Shown here: positions 36,041 to 47,273 of the stretch, piece by piece
How the letters are laid out: each line of letters begins with the position of its first letter
Numbering within the stretch: position 1 is the stretch's first letter
From: Paramecium tetraurelia
Lineage: Eukaryota > Ciliophora > Oligohymenophorea > Peniculida > Parameciidae
DNA: 64,000 nt
NCBI RefSeq assembly: GCF_000165425.1
Contig: NW_001799089.1
Coordinates: 1-64,000, forward strand
Direction of reading: 5' to 3'
Program-made: the position numbers and the translations under genes
The notes under the pieces: generated by a model
What the model saw: the letters and a program-made list of their open reading frames with translations, nothing else
Databases searched by the model: none
Told to the model about the DNA's origin: nothing

Positions 36041-37707
36041 ATGTCATAAAATTAATAAGGTGATAAAGCACAAAAGGAACAATATTTGTCAGACCAAGTT
36101 GAGAAAGGATTAGACGCTGATTTATGCGCTTAATTTCTCGTGAGTTTGAAGCCTGAAGGCGGTGATGACATTGACAACTGGAGCTTGAGTGAATTGAGTA
36201 AGAACTATGTGTAATGTTTTAGAGTCCGCAATTGAATAATTTAAGGAATCTTAGAAATAAGCCGAAGAATAGCAGCCGAATAATTCAGAAGATTAGAGCA
36301 ATTTGTAATAAGCACAACCACAAGAATAACCTCAACAAAATTAATAGATAAATTAATAGAGTAATACTCCTGTACTTGTAAATTGCTATTAAATCTTACC
36401 GAATGAACTATCGGGTGATAATGTGTCGGCTAAGATAGTGACGTAAATCTATTTGATATCAATAGATATAAAAAAGAGAGCGCTGGTTTCTTCTCCTCTT
36501 CATATATTGTATTTTAGATTGAGACACAACCTCATGGGTGGGTTGTTTTCAGAAGATATTCAGATTTTGAATGGCTTAGAGATTCATTATAGAAATTTTA
36601 TCCAGCTTTTGTTGTTCCTCCAATCCATAAAAAACGATCAAGGTCATTTGAGGATACTTATTTAAACAAAAGGGTGATTTTTATGTAAAGATTTCTAAAC
36701 AGCATATTTAAATCATATGAATTAAAAAGCAATATAATAGTTAAGAACTTTTTGAGCTTAACATAAAATAATGAATTTAAAAAATTCTAAGAAGTAAAAT
36801 TCATTAGTATTTTTAAAAGAGTATCACTAAGAGTGCTCCTCCATAGACAGTCTAAAGGATGTTCTCAAAGGAAGGTCAAGTGAATTGTGTTGCTCCAGGA
36901 GAATTACACCAATATGCCCAATAGACTTAGGATTATTTCTATGAAATTGATGGAGTCTACAAAAAGCTTAGAGTATTAAGCAAGAGTCTTAAGGAAATAC
37001 AATAATAAAATTCGCTAAAGATATATTGTGTTGGAGAGATCTTTGCTTCTTTATTCTAGCATTTAAATAAGTTAAACCAAGTACTGCCAACAGGATAAGC
37101 ACAAGGGTTAGCCGCTACCTCTCGGTATTATAAATAACACTATGATTACTTGGGGCAATATTATTGGAAAATAAATAGAATAAACAGAGGAGTATTTGAA
37201 TAGTTTCTTTAAGTATTAACAGCATTACAATTCATCCATCAAATAAATATATGAAACCAGAGCAGTCATATCGCAAGACTTAGAAAAATTCAAGTCTAAA
37301 TTACATTATAAGAAAGAACGATTGTTTTAATTAGGAGACATTTCGAAATGGGATTTAAGCAAGGACATTAAATTAAGTCCACAAGAATTACAATAAAATA
37401 AAAAGTTGGCATTCCAATATATGTGTGATTAAGAAACTAAACAAGAAATGGGGATGGAAATGTTGGTGGGATATTATACAAATTAAATATTTTCGTAAAC
37501 TCAGTAATTTTTCAAGTAGCAATAACAAGAATTAGTTGGTCATTTTATTAAATTCTGTCAAGTGTAGGCGTTCAATATCACAGATGTAATTTTTTAGTTA
37601 AATTAAAGCATCATTAATTATGGGCTGATGCAATAACGAATCTCTAAAACAATTTGTTAACTCAAAAGCGGTAGACATAATAAGTAGTTATAGAAAGTGT
37701 TGGTTGA
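36041..37707 (+). CDS. PX-BAR sorting nexin
   Basis: 515 aa. Introns 36198-36222, 36443-36465, 36794-36819, 37192-37213, 37586-37608 (22-26 nt) all restore frame and the total is 3n. A Gln-rich acidic N-terminus precedes the PX domain (residues about 120-230): a YKKESAGFFSSSYIVFQIE strand, HGWVVFRRYSDFEWLRDSL with the phosphoinositide-binding RRYSDF core, a Pro-containing VVPPIHKKR loop and RFLNSIFKS. The C-terminal 250 residues are helical with a membrane-bending BAR pattern (FYEIDGVYKKLRVLSKSLKEI, DLEKFKSKLHYKKER, DHHQLWADAITNLQ). Sorting nexins of this type shape endosomal tubules. The FRRYSDFEWL and BAR layout is close to SNX4/SNX7-like proteins, but subgroup is inferred. Confidence 0.9.
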
Positions 37708-37902
37708 TAAATTGAGAGAATTTATTAAATAATATTACATTTATTTATCATTGATAAAATAATTATCTTTATAATACCTCAATTTCTTGTTTTAGTTATT
37801 TCCTATATATCTAAGTCGAAAATGCAAAATTAAAATTCCTCCTTAGTTATTTTACCATTTTAAAATTAATTCATAAATTGAAACACATGACTCAACACTA
37901 CG

Positions 37903-39398
37903 TCATTTCTACCTTCTGGATATATTTTCCTACAGATTATATAATGCTAGTTACAAAATTAATTTATCCATTTGTTATTTGGTTATTCCTCCTATTGAAT
38001 TAGGATCATATTTGTTAAAAAGGTCGTTTACTTTTGTGTCAAATTTGATCATAGAAGCCTTGATGCTCAGTAATACTTCCACAACCTCTGGGTACAGAAG
38101 TGAAGTATTCCTTACTTTTTTCCTATCCAAATTCATAGTCCATCTAAGAATAGGTAAATTCTTAAGTTGATTGTCTTATTCAGTTTATTCTTAGGGCATC
38201 AATGGATAATGATGACCTCTATCTCCTTTTAATCTGTTTTTGACTCTGTTTTACCAGTTGCTAATGTCTTTATTAGTTATATGAGTAGCTTTGAACCCTG
38301 CTATTTCATGAAATAAAGAACTAATTTCTTTTATCGACGAAGTATTAGTTAATCTTTTAGCACTTTAAATAAATCTATCAATAATTAAGTCAGATGTACT
38401 CTTATTTTGACAAATTTTCAGTGTTATCACTTTATGAACTCATTCCAATCATTAGATAAAGATCCACTTTGCTGCTGGTTTGCAAAAACTACTCCTTAAA
38501 CTATGTGTAGCTTTATTCTATTTTAACATCGACATTAATGCCGAGTTAATTTATTACAAAAGGATGCTAATACACTTACTCCCAACTCAATCTTTCGCTC
38601 TCTGAATATTTGATGCATTAAATAATAAACTCATAGATTGGTTCTTGTTAATAAGCATTTGTGAATTCCTTAGCTATTTAGGTTTCATTGTTTATAATGA
38701 TTGGAACTTAAACTAAATGTGTCTTTTACCTGACCCTTACAGACATTCATATAATATTATGCCAACCGACCACACATCACATTTGCTAGTGTAGATTTAA
38801 TTTAAAGTCTTCTATGGAGACTAATAATAGGTTTGGTTATTTTCACCTTGGAATCGACTAATCATATAGCCATTTCCTAAATCTAAAAGTCATATGTGAC
38901 TCATTACCAGAGTAATAATATTAGTTGTTCTTCTTAAGAATTCCTTCTGGTTTAATATCCTAATGCAGCACATTCTAATTTATCAGAAAGAGATAGCCAT
39001 CTAATAGATTTTTACAAATGATTTTCACTTGCTCCAATTTCAGCTTACCAAATTCTGCAAGAATCAACTCCCTAAGAATAAGCAAAACATTACTATCTTA
39101 AGCTTGTCTCAGCCAATTCTGTTACCCAATAGACTGAATTCTATGTCTCTTCAAGAGAAATGCATTTTATAAAATTTTCTGGCTGCATCATCCTTAAAAG
39201 TAATTCCTCTTATTTCAGTATTTCTCTCAAGTAGAAATTTTTATCGTTTAGCAAATCTGATCTAAATTTCTTTAGTGCAATGACCGAATTATCTTTTGTA
39301 TTGTGACCTGCATATATCACACTAATCCTCCCCTCTCCCAAAACTTTCTTTTGATCCCACTAAATGTATTATCCTACTTTGCAAATGTCCTATTACAT
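37903..39398 (-). CDS. Ser/Thr protein kinase with C-terminal EF-hand-like tail
   Basis: About 456 aa. Kinase domain from residue 10: Gly loop GEGRISVIYAG, lysine in IALKKF, hinge YWVTELAETSL, catalytic loop HQDIKPEGIL, DLG, YYQSPQ, SKCDVWSVGIILYECL and LSWEQVYQHPF. In the catalytic loop HRD is HQD, and the Asn that binds Mg2+ (KPEN) is Gly. The activation segment YYQSPQ resembles ULK and NEK kinases. The tail has VNDLFNKYDPNSIGGI, an EF-hand-like loop with Gln instead of Glu at position 12. Introns 39072-39093, 38883-38907 and 38707-38729 are well supported; those at 38511-38533 and 38399-38430 (32 nt) are best guesses that keep the total 3n. Confidence 0.8.
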
Positions 39399-40228
39399 TA
39401 TTAAATTAAAATAATTAAGAAATCTTATAAATATAGAGTTATTTAATATTACATGGCAAAGGACTATTAAGAGCGGATCATTTTAATCCTATTTAAATTG
39501 CCTAAAAAATAGTGTAGAGTTTCATAAATTCAATCTTATTTAATCTATCTAAAATAAAAAGTTGAAATTAGATGATATTCAAATTCTTAAAATTATAGAA
39601 AACCTAAGATCAAGTTTATAATATGCTATTATTAATTTTAAGATGCTATATGTTATTGAATAAATAAACAAGTTTAAAATAAATTAATGGATACTTTTAA
39701 AATGCAATCAACTTTATAATCTTATTATTTTCAAAATCATAAGGTTATTTTCATAATCATAGTGATTATTTAGTGATCTTATTTTTTAATACAATATAAT
39801 CTTATTTAGAAATGGTTCTTTCGATAAATAATTTTATTTTATAACATTAGTATTAACATTATATAGAATATAGTAATATTATATAATATATATCCATCAC
39901 TCAACTTTAGTCACTTAGAATCAATAACTGAATTAGATTCCTCAGAATTAGCCACTCTAACGACGCACCCTTAGTGTTTCAATATATTTATAGATATCCA
40001 TAAGCATGAATGACATCATGGTATATTTCATTCCGCCACACGAATCGTGAGATAATATTATCATAAAATATATCATATCATAAGGGAATATCGCAACATT
40101 TCATTGAATGATGTATTATTCAATTTTTATGGAAGGATTATTCATCAATCTGTTATTATGTATTTTTAATGTAAATATTGTGGAATAAACAAGTTTCTGA
40201 TAATTAAGATTTATATATATATTCAAAA
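39399..40228. other. AT-rich spacer with a slightly GC-richer island
   Basis: About 830 nt without a coding frame. Around 39935-40050 the sequence is less A/T-rich and holds a short inverted repeat (cacga a tcgtg near 40040-40050). No tRNA, snRNA or other RNA fold was recognised with confidence. Confidence 0.4.
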
Positions 40229-40848
40229 ATGGCATACAATCAACCACCTCCTCCTGCCCAAGGATATGGAACAACACCACCACCACCTCCAGCTGGATAA
40301 CTAGGTATTCGAATCAAAAAATATTATCAGGTTAATATCCTCAAGGCTAATATCCTCCCCAAGGATAATACCCTCCTCAAGGACAATATCCCCCCTAAGG
40401 CTAATACCCACCACAAGGATAATATCCTCCTCAAGGACAATATCCCCCTCAAGGCTAATACCCTCCCTAAGGACAATATCCTCCTCAAGGGTAATATCCT
40501 CCTCCTGGACAATACCCCCCCGGACAATATCCTCCTCAAGGTTAATATCCCCCTCAAGGTCAATACCCACCATAATAATATCCTTAATAACCAGGATATT
40601 ACCCACCAGGAGGATATCCCTAATAAGTCCCAGGTTAATACCCTCAAGGTCAGACAACTACTATAATTGAAATTCAACAATAACCTACTTAAAAACCTCC
40701 CTAATAATCCCACGGTGGTGGAGCTATGGTCGGAGCAGCAATTGGAGGAGCTCTTATTGGAGCAGCTTTGGCTGATAATCACCATCACCATCATCACGGT
40801 CATGGACCAAATGTTGTTGTTATTGAAAAAGGACGCAAGCATCATTGA
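40229..40848 (+). CDS. YPPQGQ-repeat protein with glycine-zipper segment and His-rich tail
   Basis: 197 aa with one 26-nt intron (40305-40330). Pro-rich start (PPPPAQGYGTTPPPPP), then about 14 tandem copies of a YPPQGQ hexapeptide (residues about 30-115), a PGYYPPGGYP variant block, a Thr/Ile/Glu linker, a glycine zipper GGGAMVGAAIGGALIGAALA (one membrane-compatible helix) and a tail DNHHHHHHGHG. Similar layouts occur in Pro/Tyr/Gln-rich membrane-associated proteins such as YPPG repeats of annexin and scramblase tails and in glycine-zipper proteins. Repeats are imperfect at DNA level because Gln is spelled TAA, TAG, CAA or CAG. Function unknown; phase-separating or membrane-tethering behaviour is only inferred. 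Confidence 0.85.
40331..40590 (+). repeat. 18-bp tandem repeats encoding YPPQGQ
   Basis: About 14 copies of an 18-bp unit (TA[TC] CCN CCN CAA GG. CAA or TAA) inside the coding exon. Copies differ mostly at synonymous sites, including swaps between CAA and the reassigned TAA for Gln, showing selection on the peptide. Confidence 0.85.
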
Positions 40849-41185
40849 TTTATTGATATTTATGTGCAATTATACAAAGAAAATTACGTATACTTAGCTC
40901 TAATAATCATATATGTTTTTAAATTATTTGCTTAATATTATCTTATTTGTAATTAAGGATTTTCATAAAAAAGGATTGAAGAATTTCTTGGCTATTATTA
41001 AATATCTTGTTTATTATTATTTATTATATCTTATTATAAGTAAATCCTTAAAGTTAACTGAGTTACCTTAAGAGATGATAAATTATATAATTTAAACTTG
41101 AATTATTTTAAAACACATTATGCATAGTATTAATTAATAATACAATTTTAGAATTGTTATATATTTATTATTATAATCTAAGAGA
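40849..41185. other. AT-rich spacer
   Basis: About 340 nt; nothing recognised. Confidence 0.45.
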
Positions 41186-41485
41186 ATGTCTAAAGGTTTT
41201 GCTCTTAATTTAAAAAATGACAATGTGATGACTTTTGAATAAGAAAATGAATTGTATGCTGGACAGAGCATAAAAGTATATCATACAGATATTATCTAGT
41301 TAAAATTTAAATAGGAAGAGAAGCAATTTGAGTTAGAGGTAAGGATAATTCGCTCATAACAAGTTAGTTCAAAGTTGGATAAGATGTTGAATGGGCTAAA
41401 AAATGTGTTGCTGAAATATTAGATTGTGGAAGAAATGATTTTGTAATTTAATTAAGAAATTATGTAAATAGGACTTGATTTTTGA
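41186..41485 (+). CDS. small helical protein, unknown
   Basis: 99 aa as read through, or 91 aa if a 24-nt GT...AG segment (41276-41299) is an intron; both stay in frame. Starts MSKGFALNLKNDNVMTFEQENELYAGQSIK, then Glu/Lys-rich, and a C-terminal helix LDKMLNGLKNVLLKYQIVEEMI. The second half could be an amphipathic or coiled helix. No family recognised. Confidence 0.5.
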
Positions 41486-42015
41486 AGAAAAGGTAATGCC
41501 AGAATTCTTTTCTCTAAATGATATTCCTAATTTAAAGGATTAATCATACATTATAATAAAAATGAAGATTTGATTTTATCAATATAATGAATATACATTA
41601 AATGAAATTTTATAATGCTTTACTTATCAAATTATCTCACTTAATTAGAATCTAAAAATTCGTGTTTAATAATGTTCTAATTATTTAACCTAAAGTTAAA
41701 ATTGAAATTTGAGAGAGACTATCCTTGTTAATTAAATATTATTATGAATAGTACTTATATTATTTTTGTTGCTATTTAAATTAAAATAATTGAATTTGAT
41801 AGAGCTAAATTCTGCTCTATAAAATGTATTAATTCATTTAAAATTAAATTGATATTTTAGAATAACTCGTGAATATTAAAATTCTATAATTTCTTAAATT
41901 TTATTGAAAAACAATAAAGAATAGAGAAGATCTAAATAGGTTTTTCATATAATAGACATTCGCAAAGGGTAAGAATATATAATATATATAATTTAAACTT
42001 GAATAATACTACTCA
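41486..42015. other. AT-rich spacer
   Basis: About 530 nt between convergent genes; no frame or RNA gene recognised. Confidence 0.45.
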
Positions 42016-42744
42016 TCATATCATCATCTTTAAATTAATATCAACTACTCTATTTAATCCATTAGCTTCTCTAATGATGAGCATTCCATCTTAATTAATC
42101 TCTTCTAAGATACCCTCACAAACATATTTCTACTCTTAGTTTACAAATACACATTTTTCTCCTTTCCTATAAAGTTATTAATTTATGGGTTTCTAAAATT
42201 ATTTAAATCCATTCTCGTTAAGTAATATTAAATTGTGCACAATCTTTTCTTTCAATGAATTATATAATTCTTCAACATTAACTTATTTATTTAGAATTGC
42301 TTCTATATTTGTTCCATTTTCAATATTCCAATCCACATTTATCCCCACTCCCATAAAAATGACTACATCTTATCCTGTTATTTCAGACTAGACCAATATT
42401 CCAGCTTATTTCTTATCCGTAAAATATATATCATTAAACCATTTAATACTTCCATTCAAATCATATAAATTGTTATAAACCTGCAATACAGAGTGAGCAA
42501 CAATCAGTGGAATTGTATTTATATATTAAAAATTCTTAAAATAAGGATATATTAAGGTGAATAATATATTTCTTTTTGATTTGCTTTCCCATTTTTTAGT
42601 ATGTTATCCTCTTCCATCAGTCTAAAACAAGGCCCTTATTGCAGTTATTTAGTCTTTAAAGAGTGAACTATAATTTGAAGTGGCATAGGTTTAGGTGGAA
42701 TCAATTTCGTCAAATAAAATATCAACAATTTATTTATTATTCAT
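42016..42744 (-). CDS. biotin-protein ligase (BirA catalytic domain)
   Basis: 242 aa, intronless. Attaches biotin to carboxylases. Motifs: DEIDSTQTYA (family S-T), the biotin/AMP loop GRGQHTKKWES (GRGRxGR-type, here with His-Thr-Lys), NILFTLIYP, KWFNDIYFTDKKQAGILVQSE (family KWPNDI), and VGINVDWN. The C-terminal SH3-like part (VCEGILEEINQDGMLIIRE) is present. There is no N-terminal DNA-binding domain, so it is an enzyme only, as in eukaryotic and short bacterial BPLs. In KWPND the Pro is Phe. It starts 46 bp from the stop of the next minus-strand gene. Confidence 0.9.
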
Positions 42745-42790
42745 AATTATATATATTATTAAATATAAGCTTGAATTATTAGTCAAGTTA

Positions 42791-43514
42791 TCATTTATAT
42801 TTGAACAATTATGATTTCATACTATGATATTTTAGAATAGGCTTTTCAACTGGAAAAACATTATATTGTGGACTTATTGGATTATACCCCTCAAAAGGTT
42901 GAACTTCGGAAACAATTGTTTTTGCTTTGGGTTCTTCACTTAAATAAAACCGTCCATATTTCTCTGATGAGGGCAGGTAAGCATCTAATTTATTGTCGCT
43001 CAAATTCATTGGATCTGATCTTAGGAGATATCTCTGACTATATTTCCCATATCTATTGATGTGTGCTAAATAAACAAAAAACTATACCTTAAGTGGGAAT
43101 AGGATTATTCGGTTTCAAATCGTGAACTTACTAAAATATGAGTTATTATTTACTTTATGATGATATATTTTAGGTAAAACTAAGCTTTAGGACTCCTTTA
43201 TCAATAATTCTTCATTATCTTTATCCTTGCATACTTCCATATCTGTGTTCTTCCATGTCATATCAATCTAAACTTTGTGATTTTAGTGCTCTCCATTTAT
43301 TTAAATTATATACCTTAATTCAGCTTTTTTTAATAATTTCCCTCGCCATCATACATTATGAATTTCGCCATAGGTCTTGACTTATGTGAATAATAATAAA
43401 TACTCCAAGGATTTTTGTTTTTTGTTCTTTGAATGTTCCATCTTACTTTGACTTATTGATTTCAAACTATTCAATGCATTTCCCACAACTTTTGTGTTTA
43501 TCCAATTTATCCAT
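42791..43514 (-). CDS. 211-aa uncharacterised Tyr/Pro/Ser-rich protein
   Basis: Five exons; introns 43427-43446 (20 nt), 43291-43313, 43131-43153 (23 nt) and 43066-43087 (22 nt). The spliced frame runs from MDKLDKHKSCGKCIEQFEI through NPWSIYYYSHKSRPMAKFIMYDG, IDMTWKNTDMEVCKDKDNEEL, and INRYGKYSQRYLLRSDPMNL to FEGYNPISPQYNVFPVEKP. The last 80 residues, with spaced Tyr/Pro and FYLSEEPKAK, resemble short motifs of microtubule-inner or cortical proteins of ciliates, but I cannot name a family. Confidence 0.6.
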
Positions 43515-43834
43515 TATTTAATAAATTATAATCAGATGGTAGGAAAAAAAAATATACAAATCTTAATATTTTAGACAAGATTCTAATTATCACAAATTAT
43601 ATCCATAAATTATAGTTGAACTATCATCAAATTATAATTATCAACACATCAAATAACATTTTAATACCATATTTTTTCTCTATATTTGAAACAGATAATG
43701 AGTTTTTATCAATTTAATTATGAGTTTAAAGACTTTCACATATGTTGATTAGATAATGACATTTAGAAATCTTAGTATTACTTTTTTTATGTATAGAATT
43801 CAATAATGACTTAATTTAATTCATAAATTAATTG
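43515..43834. other. spacer between divergent genes
   Basis: About 320 A/T-rich bases between starts at 43514 (minus) and 43835 (plus); no motif recognised. Confidence 0.4.
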
Positions 43835-45189
43835 ATGTGGAAATAAATCAAAGCTCTAATTATACTCGTATTCTTTATGTTTTTTGTTTTTAACTCCTTC
43901 TTTTACACACCCCCCACTAGAAATTATACCAAATAAGAAGCTGAAGAAATAAATAAATAAGAAAGGGGTATTACAATCAATAGATTGCCTTAGAAAAGAA
44001 ATAAGCTAATAATAATACATTAATTAATGATCATAATTAGAGCATGAATTTAAACTCATCCATGAATGAAACAGTTTCAGAAGAAGAAGATATAGAAGAG
44101 ATAGAATTTGAGTTTCCATCAAATGATAAAGGAGAGAAAATTAATAGTGAGGAAGAATTGCTTAATAAAGCAGAAAGAGAGAATATATAAGAAGATTATA
44201 TTGAAAGCGATGCTGAGAGAAAAACCGATGTCATTAAAACTGAAGAATTTGAATATTATTATGAGTACATTTATGAAGAAACAAACACTAAAAATATTGC
44301 AGAAGAAATCCTTTTAACATAAGAGGACTCTTAACTTGATTTTATGGAATAAACAGTACATACAGATTAAAATCAATAAGAAAAATAGTTACCTCATAAT
44401 GAAAGTGTATTAAATATATCAGATTTCAATATAAAATAGGATTCATAATAGAGCGCTGAAGATCAAAACTTAAACTCTTAAGATTCGGGTTAATAAAACG
44501 AGAAGTTAAATTAAACTATGACATATAGTGTTGAAGAAACTGAGGAAATAGATAATTCATAAAAGTAAGATGAAGAATATTAGAAAATGGTGGAAGAAGA
44601 AGAAGAAAATCATTATATTATTGTAGAAGAAGAAGAAATCAACATACACCAAGAGAATTAAGAATAATCTTAAACTATATAGAATGATGTTATTAATAGC
44701 GATGATGAATAAATTATTGCAGACCCAAGAGCACCTGAATTCAATAGAATGAATTAAACTATCAATTAAGAATAATAATAGTCATAAAAAATTTACAATA
44801 ATTAATCAAAAACTTCTTAATAATTCTCAAATTAAATATTTAGTCTATATTTTGATTTAGTTTGTTATAAGGATCACAAAACTATTGAATAGGAAGATAT
44901 GATTCCGTCATCTATAAACATACCAGAAACATCTATCCCCACCTAAAACATCAATCCAATATTATTGGTTCATACTATAATATTGACTTTAATGCTTATT
45001 TTAGTTTCTATAAATGACAAACAAAATATAAAAATAAAAAAAGAACCAATTCAAGTTACAAGTATGTCAGAGTTGTCTGAATTGAATGAATATATGGCCA
45101 TGATGATTAATGGATTAGAATAACAATATAATTTGATATCAAAAAGTTAAGAGCAATTAGCATATTAATTAGAACTTTTAGAGTAATGA
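43835..45189 (+). CDS. acidic Glu/Gln/Asn-rich membrane protein
   Basis: 442 aa after removal of a 26-nt intron (43968-43993). N-terminal signal anchor (residues about 5-25, ALIILVFFMFFVFNSFFY), a long disordered acidic region with runs such as SEEEDIEEIEFEF and EEEEEN, then near the C-terminus a second hydrophobic helix (NPILLVHTIILTLMLILVSI) and a coiled segment NEYMAMMINGLEQQ. Two membrane segments flanking an acidic region suggest an endomembrane or vacuolar protein. No family recognised. Gln is largely encoded by TAA/TAG. Confidence 0.7.
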
Positions 45190-45492
45190 AGGAGTTAAAT
45201 AAACATTTAAATGAATATAATATAAGTTCATTTATTTATACATTTACATTCTACAAAAATATGAAGGTACTTGAATATAAGTTCATCTAAGGACAAAAAT
45301 ATTAGAAATTACTCAAATTTTTCTTAAAGTCTAATAGAGACTTCTTAAAGCAATCTAATTCAATATAATAGATGCTTTATTATTCGGTTCTGATTTCTTT
45401 GTACTTTATTCCTTTTTTCTTTAACAAGCAATTAATGAATTAAATTTAATAATAATACATAATTAAAAAACTCAAATATAATTTATGCAATT
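45190..45492. other. spacer between convergent genes
   Basis: About 300 A/T-rich bases; nothing recognised. Confidence 0.45.
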
Positions 45493-46942
45493 TCAATCTG
45501 GTGATTTTGAGATATTTCTTTTAAAAAAATTAGAATTGGTGGATTAAGAATTTTGATTGTCTTGATTTTAAGTTGATGTTTATCCATTTTTTTGATATTT
45601 TAAAAAAACAGGAATTTCATTTATAGGTGGTAATTCATTATTGAAATAATCTACAAGTATTTCATCATCACTATGTTATTTTTTGTAATTCGATTTTTAA
45701 GTATGAAAACTACCTTTTGCATGAATTAAATTAAGATTTAGATTTCCAATACTGGGTCTGAAATTTTCTCGAAAAAAAGAGTGCTACAATGCTGATGTAG
45801 CTTTGATTCTTAATTTTGGGTCTTCATGCAACATTTCTGAGAGTAGGTTTTGAGCAGTTTATGGGATATGGATTAGTGATAAATTCTAAATATTGAATTG
45901 ACATCTTCTATTAGCTGATAGTATTTCAGTTTAAGTTTCCCCTTGAAACAGATCTTTTCTTGATAATCTTAGAAAATTATAATTTAATTTACAATTTATA
46001 GAACACGCATCCAATCGAAAAAATATCGCTTTCTAACCCATATTTTTCATTTTTCAGATTAATTATCTCCGGAGCCACGAATCCGGGAGTTCCACATTTT
46101 TTAAGTTCTTTATTTGGTTCAAGCTCTACAGAAAGGCCAAAATCAACAATTTTCAGATCTACTTTTTTCTCTTGAATATTTAATATAACATTCTCTGGCT
46201 TTATATCTCTATGTATTATATTTAAGGAATGCAAATAGGCAACACCTTATAGTAATTCCAAAAGAATGCTCTAAATGACTCTTACATTTAATTAATGTTT
46301 TAATTCTTTTAAGTGTGAATTTAAAGTTTAGCCTTAACAATACTCCAAAACAATATAGTAGGTTCCATCACCAACGTAGAACTCTTCAAAATGAGGAAGA
46401 TTAGAGTGGTTTAGCTGTTTAAGGATATTCAATTCATTGTACAATCCATTCTAATTTATAAACACTTCAGTTGTACCATTTTTTCAACAGAATTTTAAAT
46501 TGTCTCCTTTGTAATACATTTTGTGACAAAATTATTATTTTTATCATTCTTTCTAACAACTTAATAAACTCGACTGTTGCTACCACTTGCCAAAAACTCT
46601 GTGGCTTCATAAAAGTCTTATATTTAAGTGAAAGAAACAAATTTGGAAAGGATCTTCTTTAATATTAGTAAGTCACTTTGTTTAGCATGAAACCATTTAA
46701 ATTTTTGTGGTTATGTGTGAAAGCCAAAAGCATTTTCTTTAGATGTTAATTACCATCTTATCTCTGAGGACCAGCTTAATGGTAAGAAGTATTTAGGAGT
46801 ACCGGGTTTCTTGGGCTATAGAGAGATTAAGATAGAGAATTACATTTGTTAATGTGAGGGCATTTTCGGTGAATCTGATCTCATAAATTTGATCACCAAT
46901 CAGATGTTTACGATAACAGATGATGGGTTCAACCATTTGCAT
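45493..46942 (-). CDS. PH-domain-containing Ser/Thr protein kinase (CaMK-like)
   Basis: 456 aa, introns 46816-46843 (28 nt), 46451-46476 (26 nt), 45968-45992 (25 nt). An N-terminal PH-like domain (residues about 1-110: YRKHLIGDQIYEIRFTENALTL, PLSWSSEIRW, AFGFHTQPQKFKWFHAKQSDLLILKKIL) with the terminal Trp-containing helix. The kinase domain follows: ASGSNSRVYQ loop, VTKCI lysine, HRDIKPENVIL, IVDFGLS, GTPGFVAPEI, SDIFSIGCVFYKLL, HEDPKLRIKAT. All catalytic residues (Lys, HRD Asp, KPEN Asn, DFG Asp) are present. The Glu/Gln/Ser-rich tail is disordered. A PH domain ahead of a kinase is typical of a Paramecium/ciliate CaMK-like family; membrane phosphoinositide control is inferred. Confidence 0.85.
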
Positions 46943-47273
46943 AATAAATAAATTAAATTTCAGAATATATTATATTCATTTGGGATATGATTAAACTTCT
47001 GTAAAGAATAAACTTTGTATTTTGTTGTTGTTTAAATCTTTTTTTGATGTTATAAAAAACTTAAACTATTTAGTTTTTTTAAATAATGTTTCACTTTTTA
47101 TTCGTGTTCTTAAGCAGCAATTAAATAAAGTCGCCTTTAATAAATACTAAAATCTAAAGGATATCTCTAAAATATAAATAAAAATTTTATATTTCTTCTT
47201 TAGATAAAAGAATGAATATATTTTATAGTATATTATTTATATAAAAATAATAAGAGGATATTATAAAGAATCT
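46943..47273. other. AT-rich spacer
   Basis: About 330 nt between tandem minus-strand genes; nothing recognised. Confidence 0.45.

Noticed and set aside
40301..40869. Two overlapping minus-strand ORFs of 118 and 180 aa with Leu/Arg repeats
   Set aside because: Mirror-image readings of the plus-strand YPPQGQ repeats; no start context or introns.
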